From Peribacillus simplex (lineage in GTDB: Bacteria; Bacillota; Bacilli; Bacillales; DSM-1321): DNA of 64,000 bases. Position 1 is the stretch's first letter; each line of letters opens with the position of its first letter. A program made the position numbers and the translations under genes. The DNA lies in assembly GCF_030123325.1 (NCBI RefSeq), contig NZ_CP126106.1, positions 4,430,001 to 4,494,000 of the forward strand, read 5' to 3'. Under the pieces are notes generated by a model that was not told where the DNA came from, did no database searches, and saw only the letters and a list, made by a program, of their open reading frames with translations. Below, piece by piece: positions 58,789-64,000 of the stretch.

Positions 58789-60138
58789 TTATCTCACCAT
58801 ACATGGTTTTTTAGAGTTATATTTCCACTCTTTAATTAGATACTGCATGGAAGTTGAATCATCACGATCATGATATGGCAGACTACGATATAATTCATTT
58901 GCTTTCATCACTTTATCCATATTTATTTCTACACCTAAACCAGGTTTATCAGGCAGTTTAATCATTCCATCTTTAATTTGTAATGAATCATCACATAATT
59001 CTTGGCCATCTTGCCAAATATAGTGTGTATCGATTGGTGAAATATTTCCTGGCGCAGCAGCTGCTACTTGTGTAAATGCCGCCAATGTAATATCAAAGTG
59101 GTTATTGGAATGCGACCCCCATGTTAAGCCCCAATCATTTAATACATGCGCCATACGAATACTGCCATTCAATGTCCAGAAATGCGGGTCAGCCAACACA
59201 ATATCGACTGCTCTAAGTGCTGCTGCATGATGGAATTGACGCCAATTTGTCGCAATCATATTTGTAGCAACAGGCAGACCGGTTGCAATCTTGAATTCAG
59301 CCATTATTTCACGGCTGGAGAATCCCGCTTCAGGACCACACGGATCTTCAATATAGGCAAGTATATCTCCTTTACCTTTGCAAAGCTTAATGGCTTCTTC
59401 CAGTGACCAAGCACCATTTGGATCAAGATTAATTCTAGAATCAGGGAATGCTTCATGTAAAGCTTGAATCGCTTCCATTTCTTCTTCTCCACGAAGCACT
59501 CCACCTTTTAATTTGAAACTCTTGAATCCATAACGATCTTCAGCTGCTTTTGCTTGAGCGACAATTCCTTCAGCTGTTAACGTTTCAATTCGTCTAACGC
59601 GATCCCAATCATCCTTAAAATGTGTTTCACGTAAATAATCAAGATTGAGTTTTTCCATATCCGCGATATAGAATAAATAGCCTAAGAAAGGAACTTCTGT
59701 ACGTTGAATACCTCCATCGCCAAGTAGCGCGGCAATTGGTTTATTAACAAATTTACCAAGCAAGTCCATCATGGCGCATTCAACAGCAGCTTCCGCTTGC
59801 ACAACAAATTTTAAATTGGCTAAATTCAATCCTTGTAACCCTTCACCAGAGTCACCTTTTATATTCAAACCACCTTTACGTATTGCCGTAATACAACCTC
59901 TATAATCGGCAATCTCTTGCCCTACCACAAATGGACGATAACTTTCTATCATTCTGGTAATATCATCGCCGCCATGAATCTCACCGATACCCGTATTCCC
60001 CGTTTCATCTTCTAAAATAACAATATTACGAGTGAAATAAGGAGCATGACAGCCACTTAGTGTGAGCAGGGCACTATCATGGCCTGCCACTGGAATAACC
60101 TTCATATCTGTAATAATTGGCGATCCCTGCGATTTCAT
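58789..60138 (-). CDS. gudD: Glucarate dehydratase
   Basis: A 449-residue enolase-superfamily enzyme that dehydrates D-glucarate to 5-keto-4-deoxyglucarate. The catalytic KxK lies in FKLKGG (about 214-219), metal ligands in NLDPNGAW, IEDPCG and ATNMI (about 245-315), and the general base His in GSHSNNHFDI (about 350-359). MTP-binding HGG near residue 55 fits GudD. GAAGGAAG precedes ATG 60138. Confidence 0.93.
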   Translation of the reverse strand: MKSQGSPIITDMKVIPVAGHDSALLTLSGCHAPYFTRNIVILEDETGNTGIGEIHGGDDITRMIESYRPFVVGQEIADYRGCITAIRKGGLNIKGDSGEGLQGLNLANLKFVVQAEAAVECAMMDLLGKFVNKPIAALLGDGGIQRTEVPFLGYLFYIADMEKLNLDYLRETHFKDDWDRVRRIETLTAEGIVAQAKAAEDRYGFKSFKLKGGVLRGEEEMEAIQALHEAFPDSRINLDPNGAWSLEEAIKLCKGKGDILAYIEDPCGPEAGFSSREIMAEFKIATGLPVATNMIATNWRQFHHAAALRAVDIVLADPHFWTLNGSIRMAHVLNDWGLTWGSHSNNHFDITLAAFTQVAAAAPGNISPIDTHYIWQDGQELCDDSLQIKDGMIKLPDKPGLGVEINMDKVMKANELYRSLPYHDRDDSTSMQYLIKEWKYNSKKPCMVR

Positions 60139-60191
60139 TATTTAACTTCCTTCCAGATTTATTAACTTCATAAGTTCTTTCATCATTAATT

Positions 60192-60205
60192 CGAAAGCGT
60201 TATCC
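60192..60205. promoter_or_regulatory. Weak cre-like site upstream of gudD
   Basis: CGAAAGCGTTATCC matches the cre consensus except for the outer two bases. It lies in the gap between the semialdehyde dehydrogenase gene and gudD. Confidence 0.3.
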
Positions 60206-60226
60206 ATTGATCGCATTCACGTTATA

Positions 60227-61690
60227 TTATTTTACAAACACCGTTTTAATGGATGTAAAAAACTCTTTTGCGGCTTCTCCTTGTTCCCTGGAGTGGGAGC
60301 TGGAGTTTTTCATGCCGCCAAATGGCGCCTGCAATTCAACGCCTGCGCTCTCAGCATTGACCCTGATCAATCCGGCTTCCATATCGTTAACAAATGATAG
60401 CAAATGTTGGATATTGGCAGTGAAAATCGAAGCACTAAGGCCATATTCGACGCTGTTCGCAAGTTGCAGGGCTTCTTCGACAGAATCAGCTTTCAATAAA
60501 GCAATCACCGGGCCAAAAATTTCTTCCTGTACAATTGCCATATCTGACGTGCAGTTATCAAAAATCGTAGGCTCTACATAAAAGCCATTAGCCTGAGTGC
60601 CTTCTTCAGCACGCTTTCCGCCAGTTAGAAGTGTAGCGCCTTCTTCGACTCCTTTTTCGATATAGGAAAGAACCGTTTTTAATTGATTTTCACTGGCGCA
60701 TGGCCCCATCCATGTCCCGCTGTCCAATCCATCCCCGATGGAAATACCTTTCGTTTCTTTCACCAGCAGCTGCTTGAACTCTTCATAAACTTCAGCTGCA
60801 ACGATGACGCGGCTTGTCGCGGTACATTTTTGCCCCGTCGAGCGAAACGCGCCTGTAATGACTGCTTCTACAGCCAGATTTAGATCCGCATCCGCTGCAA
60901 CGATTACCGGGTTTTTCCCGCCCATTTCAAGCTGGTATTTCGCTCCGCGTGCTAACGCCGCTTGTCCAATCCTTTTGCCAACCCCGTTTGAGCCGGTAAA
61001 GGTAATGCCGTTTATATCTTCGTGATCGGCGATGCCCTGCCCGATGACACTGCCCGGCCCTGTGACCATATTGATAACACCCGCCGGTAAACCTGCTTCT
61101 TCAAAACACTCCATGATCTTCGCACAGGTGATGGCCGTCTCGGTGGCTGGCTTCACCACAATCGTATTCCCATAAACGAGAGCAGGAGCCATCTTCCAGA
61201 TCGGGATGGCGATCGGGAAATTCCAAGGTGTAATGACGCCCACGACACCAAGCGGGACGCGCGTCGTGAACATAAGCGCTGAACTGTCGGTCGATGGAAT
61301 GACATCCCCCACTTTACGCATTCCTTCTCCTGCATAGTATTTCAGGATCGCAATACCGCGTGCCGTTTCCCCTTTTGTTTCAGCAAAGGTCTTACCCATT
61401 TCCCGTGTTGCACATTCTGAGATTTCATCAATCCGCTTTTCAAGAATATGCGCCACTTTATATAGATACTCCCCGCGCTCTGAACCAGCTAGTTTGCGCC
61501 ATTTGTCTTTCGCCTTTTTCGCCGCTTCCACAGCCAGGTTCAAATCTTCCTTGGCAGATTTCTGTACATATCCGACAACTGCCTGATTATCTGCCGGGTT
61601 TAAACTTTTTTCAACTTCATTTGAAATGGAAGCAACCCATTCACCGTTAATATAGTTAAGATACGTTTTTGTTTGAACTGTAGTTATCAT
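60227..61690 (-). CDS. 2,5-dioxovalerate (alpha-ketoglutarate semialdehyde) dehydrogenase
   Basis: A 487-residue NAD(P)-dependent aldehyde dehydrogenase that makes 2-oxoglutarate in the last step of the pathway. TPWNFPIAIPIWKMAPAL (about 155-172), FTGSNGVGKRI (about 233-243), the catalytic Glu in LEMGGKNPV (about 257) and the nucleophile in GQKCTATSRV (Cys about 291) are visible. It matches B. subtilis YcbD in size and position. AAGGGCGGG lies upstream. It is second in the operon, after the lyase-type dehydratase. Confidence 0.9.
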   Translation of the reverse strand: MITTVQTKTYLNYINGEWVASISNEVEKSLNPADNQAVVGYVQKSAKEDLNLAVEAAKKAKDKWRKLAGSERGEYLYKVAHILEKRIDEISECATREMGKTFAETKGETARGIAILKYYAGEGMRKVGDVIPSTDSSALMFTTRVPLGVVGVITPWNFPIAIPIWKMAPALVYGNTIVVKPATETAITCAKIMECFEEAGLPAGVINMVTGPGSVIGQGIADHEDINGITFTGSNGVGKRIGQAALARGAKYQLEMGGKNPVIVAADADLNLAVEAVITGAFRSTGQKCTATSRVIVAAEVYEEFKQLLVKETKGISIGDGLDSGTWMGPCASENQLKTVLSYIEKGVEEGATLLTGGKRAEEGTQANGFYVEPTIFDNCTSDMAIVQEEIFGPVIALLKADSVEEALQLANSVEYGLSASIFTANIQHLLSFVNDMEAGLIRVNAESAGVELQAPFGGMKNSSSHSREQGEAAKEFFTSIKTVFVK

Positions 61691-61707
61691 ATATAATCCC
61701 GCCCTTA

Positions 61708-62640
61708 TTAGATTGATTGAATTGGTGTTTCTTTTGGAAAACGATCTAAAGCATTCTCTAATATCGTTTGCATTTCTGCATAATGTTCTTTTTCCACTGG
61801 AAGAATTGGTAATCTGACTGTTTGCCCAACCGGCATTCCCATGATCTCCATACCTGCTTTAATGAGAGAAACGGCATACCCTTTTCGCTGACGGCGAATA
61901 TTGTTGATTGGCATGATGACCTGTTGGTAAATTTCTTTGACCGTTTCTTGATCTCCGCTCAAAATGCCATTATAGAATTTCCGTGAGATGTGCGGGATGT
62001 AATTGGATATCGCGGATGAGTAAGAGTCAAAGCCAAGTGGAACGTAGGCCGACATGGTAACTTCCGCAAGCGGCATTCCGTTCAGCCAGCCGAAACGCTT
62101 TCCGAAAGTTTGTGTAAGGAGTCCATTCAACTCCATATTGCCTAGACCGTCTTTGACGCCGACCACCTGCGGGACCTCCGCAAGCGCTTCCAAAGTTGAA
62201 ATTGAAAGTGAAACATTATCACGCTGATATACGATGGAATTTAAGTCCGTACTCTCTGCGATAGCTTTGAAATAAGCCGCCAGACCTGCCTGTTCTCCAG
62301 TAACAAGATATGGAGGTAATATTAAATATCCGTCTGCCCCTCTATCCGCTGATATTCTGGCAAGTTCCAGGGAAGTTTGAATATTCCCGCCTACCCCTGT
62401 GTATACAGGGACTTTACCAGCCGTAACGGATACGGCTACCTCTACCATCGCTTCATATTCCTCTTTACTTAACGATGGATATTCCGCTGCTGCGCATGCT
62501 ACGAAAATAGCCTCGAGTCCCTCATCCAGTAAAAATTGGATATTTTGGGCGAGTGCTTGTTCATCAAGCTTGTTACTCGTTGTAAATGGTGCTACGGGAA
62601 ATCCGAGAATCCCTTTAGGCGCCTTGCGAATTTTATTCAT
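61708..62640 (-). CDS. 5-dehydro-4-deoxyglucarate dehydratase (KdgD)
   Basis: A 310-residue DapA-family aldolase-fold enzyme that dehydrates and decarboxylates 5-keto-4-deoxyglucarate to 2,5-dioxovalerate. The Schiff-base Lys is in VVGVKDGLGN (about 182), with GVGGN (about 87) and the N-terminal GFPVAPFTTSNKLDEQALAQN. It corresponds to YcbC and opens the minus-strand operon of five genes. ACAAGGAGG precedes ATG 62640. Its promoter has an overlapping operator at 62672-62682. Confidence 0.92.
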   Translation of the reverse strand: MNKIRKAPKGILGFPVAPFTTSNKLDEQALAQNIQFLLDEGLEAIFVACAAAEYPSLSKEEYEAMVEVAVSVTAGKVPVYTGVGGNIQTSLELARISADRGADGYLILPPYLVTGEQAGLAAYFKAIAESTDLNSIVYQRDNVSLSISTLEALAEVPQVVGVKDGLGNMELNGLLTQTFGKRFGWLNGMPLAEVTMSAYVPLGFDSYSSAISNYIPHISRKFYNGILSGDQETVKEIYQQVIMPINNIRRQRKGYAVSLIKAGMEIMGMPVGQTVRLPILPVEKEHYAEMQTILENALDRFPKETPIQSI

Positions 62641-62670
62641 TTTCTATTCCTCCTTGTGTATTATTGTTTT

Positions 62671-62699
62671 ATTGTAAGACAAATATACCGTCTGGTCAA
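62671..62699 (-). promoter_or_regulatory. Promoter and operator of the glucarate operon
   Basis: On the minus strand TTGACC (62699-62694) and TACAAT (62676-62671) are 17 bases apart. TTGTAAGACAA (62672-62682) overlaps the -10 and fits the FadR-type GntR operator TNGTNNNACNA. Confidence 0.65.
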
Positions 62700-62826
62700 T
62701 CGTATTTTTTTTATTTTCTGAAAAATCGGGCATCACCTCATCCCACAATAATTTCGCTTCTAATATATACAAAAAAACACGATAATTAAGGTGCTAAACA
62801 TGAAAAACGATTTATGAAAAAAGCCA

Positions 62827-62855
62827 TTGACAAACAATTTTATTTGTCTTACCAT
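62827..62855 (+). promoter_or_regulatory. Promoter and operator of the divergent MFS gene
   Basis: TTGACA (62827-62832) and TACCAT (62850-62855), 17 bases apart. TTGTCTTACCA (62844-62854) overlaps the -10, again fitting TNGTNNNACNA. It is the mirror image of the operon promoter. Confidence 0.65.
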
Positions 62856-62960
62856 TGGACAAAACTAAATATTAAGAATTTTCACGAAGGGAGAAGCGGT
62901 CAACATTGTAAGCGGTATCAACTAAAAACTATAATTAAATACGTTTAAGGAAGTGAGTAT

Positions 62961-64000
62961 ATGAACGCTGAAGAAAAAGTTTTTCAAGCATCTCCTAAAC
63001 TGCCAAATGCCCAGAAAAAAACACGGACACGATGGTTCATTGTCTTCATGCTCTTTTTGGTTACCGCCCTGAATTATGCAGATCGTGCGACGCTATCAAT
63101 AGCAGGTACGGACATGTCTGGTCAGCTTGGTCTCGATTCAGTCATGATGGGCTATGTTTTCTCCGCTTTTGCATGGTCTTACGTAGCTGGACAAATTCCG
63201 GGCGGATGGCTTTTGGACCGTTTTGGCTCAAAAAAAGTTTACTTTTGGAGTATCACGCTATGGTCCACCTTTACGCTTTTACAAGGATTTATCGGATTTC
63301 TCGGTTCTGCCGGAACGGCTGTCATGGTATTGTTCGGACTGCGTTTTTTAGTTGGATTGGCAGAGGCTCCTTCCTTCCCGGCCAACAGCCGCATCGTTGC
63401 TACCTGGTTCCCAAGCCATGAACGCGGAACCGCGGCTGCCACTTTCAATTCAGCCCAGTATTTTGCAACCGTTCTCTTTGCACCGATCATGGGCTACATT
63501 ACGTATAAATTTGGTTGGGAATACGTCTTCTTCTTTATGGGCGCTTTAGGAATCATCGTTGCTTTCTTCTGGCTGAAAACGATATATGGCCCAAAGGAAC
63601 ATCCGCGCATCAACAAAGCTGAGCTTGAATATATCGAAGCAGGCGGCGCTTTGATCAATATGGATCAAACCTCTAAAAATAAGGAAGAAAAGAAAGGCGT
63701 CAACTGGAATCATATTAAGCAGCTTTTATCAAACCGCATGCTGTTAGGTGTTTATCTCGGACAATATTGCATTACGACGTTAACGTACTTTTTCCTTACA
63801 TGGTTTCCTGTGTACCTTGTACAAGAAAGAGGCATGACCATTCTTGAAGTTGGGCTCGTCGCTTCCCTTCCGGCCATTTGTGGATTTTTTGGCGGCATTC
63901 TCGGAGGGACATTCTCGGATTTCTTGCTACGGAAGGGATTCTCATTGACTGTCGCCCGAAAATTGCCAATTGTAGTTGGGATGCTTCTATCGATGAGCTT
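62961..64000 (+). CDS. Second GudP-type MFS transporter (cut by window end)
   Basis: The first 346 codons of a major facilitator closely related in layout to the operon's GudP: ALNYADRATLSIAGTDMSGQL (about 29-49), IPGGWLLDRFGSKKVY, and LAEAPSFPANSRIVATWFPSHERG. GGAAGTGAG precedes ATG 62961. It is divergent from the catabolic operon and shares its operator motif, so it is probably a coregulated glucarate/galactarate importer. It continues past the right edge. Confidence 0.88.
   Translation, partial: MNAEEKVFQASPKLPNAQKKTRTRWFIVFMLFLVTALNYADRATLSIAGTDMSGQLGLDSVMMGYVFSAFAWSYVAGQIPGGWLLDRFGSKKVYFWSITLWSTFTLLQGFIGFLGSAGTAVMVLFGLRFLVGLAEAPSFPANSRIVATWFPSHERGTAAATFNSAQYFATVLFAPIMGYITYKFGWEYVFFFMGALGIIVAFFWLKTIYGPKEHPRINKAELEYIEAGGALINMDQTSKNKEEKKGVNWNHIKQLLSNRMLLGVYLGQYCITTLTYFFLTWFPVYLVQERGMTILEVGLVASLPAICGFFGGILGGTFSDFLLRKGFSLTVARKLPIVVGMLLSMS

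Overview
The window is low-GC, spore-former DNA and most resembles a Bacillaceae chromosome, probably Bacillus or Peribacillus. The evidence is a GerAB-type germinant permease, the YyaC spore protease, a liaIHFSR envelope-stress cluster, an FbpA/FbpB iron-sparing pair, a T-box leader, AGGAGG ribosome binding sites and many intrinsic terminators. The species is inferred, not shown. No rRNA, tRNA, CRISPR array, intact IS or prophage was seen.

Layout. 1-5.7 kb: start of a DctS/CitA-type kinase, a collagen-like protein, the divergent alkA / adaA-adaB alkylation-repair regulon with its likely Ada operators, two tandem secreted YjfA-like proteins, and a Nudix hydrolase. 5.9-12.8 kb: cutC, a membrane protein whose C-terminus is supplied by a mobile repeat, a GC-rich transferred HemK-like methyltransferase, a MerR/TipAS regulator, a dead serine recombinase, an orphan gerB, a Cys-cluster pentapeptide protein and yyaC. 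13-17 kb: citrate transporter with its CitS/CitT two-component system and cre-like sites. 18-25.9 kb: GNAT, sigma factor and anti-sigma pair, TcyP-type cystine symporter, HEXXH protein, PAP2 protein, and an amino-acid permease under a T-box. 26-33.9 kb: HTH protein, MFS transporter, lia cluster, a 21-bp minisatellite, TetR regulator. 34-38.4 kb: kynurenine operon (kynU, permease, kynA, kynB). 38.8-46 kb: exporter, MBL hydrolase, phospholipase-D protein, a type I toxin/antisense RNA locus, peptidoglycan-binding protein, alpha/beta hydrolase. 46-48.7 kb: Fur-boxed flavodoxin-fbpA-fbpB and a frnE-nitroreductase pair behind two twin operators. 48.8-55.4 kb: RND pump, a 195-bp tandem array, polysaccharide deacetylase, ASCH and GNAT proteins. 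55.6-64 kb: complete D-glucarate/galactarate catabolic operon with a second divergent MFS transporter cut by the window edge.

The least ordinary material is non-coding. Three copies of a 218-219-bp MITE-like element (6679-6897, 38481-38698, 47740-47957) have partly matching inverted termini and perfect 8-bp target duplications (TTGTAAAA, TTCATTAA, TAATTTTT). Their GC-rich core resembles the units of the array at 52.1-52.8 kb, and stem positions differ between the two in a compensating way, which suggests a conserved folded structure. One copy rewrites a protein C-terminus and another lies inside the frnE-nitroreductase transcription unit. Other points of interest are the type I toxin locus, the mirrored operator/promoters of the glucarate regulon, and the paired operators of the alkylation and redox loci.
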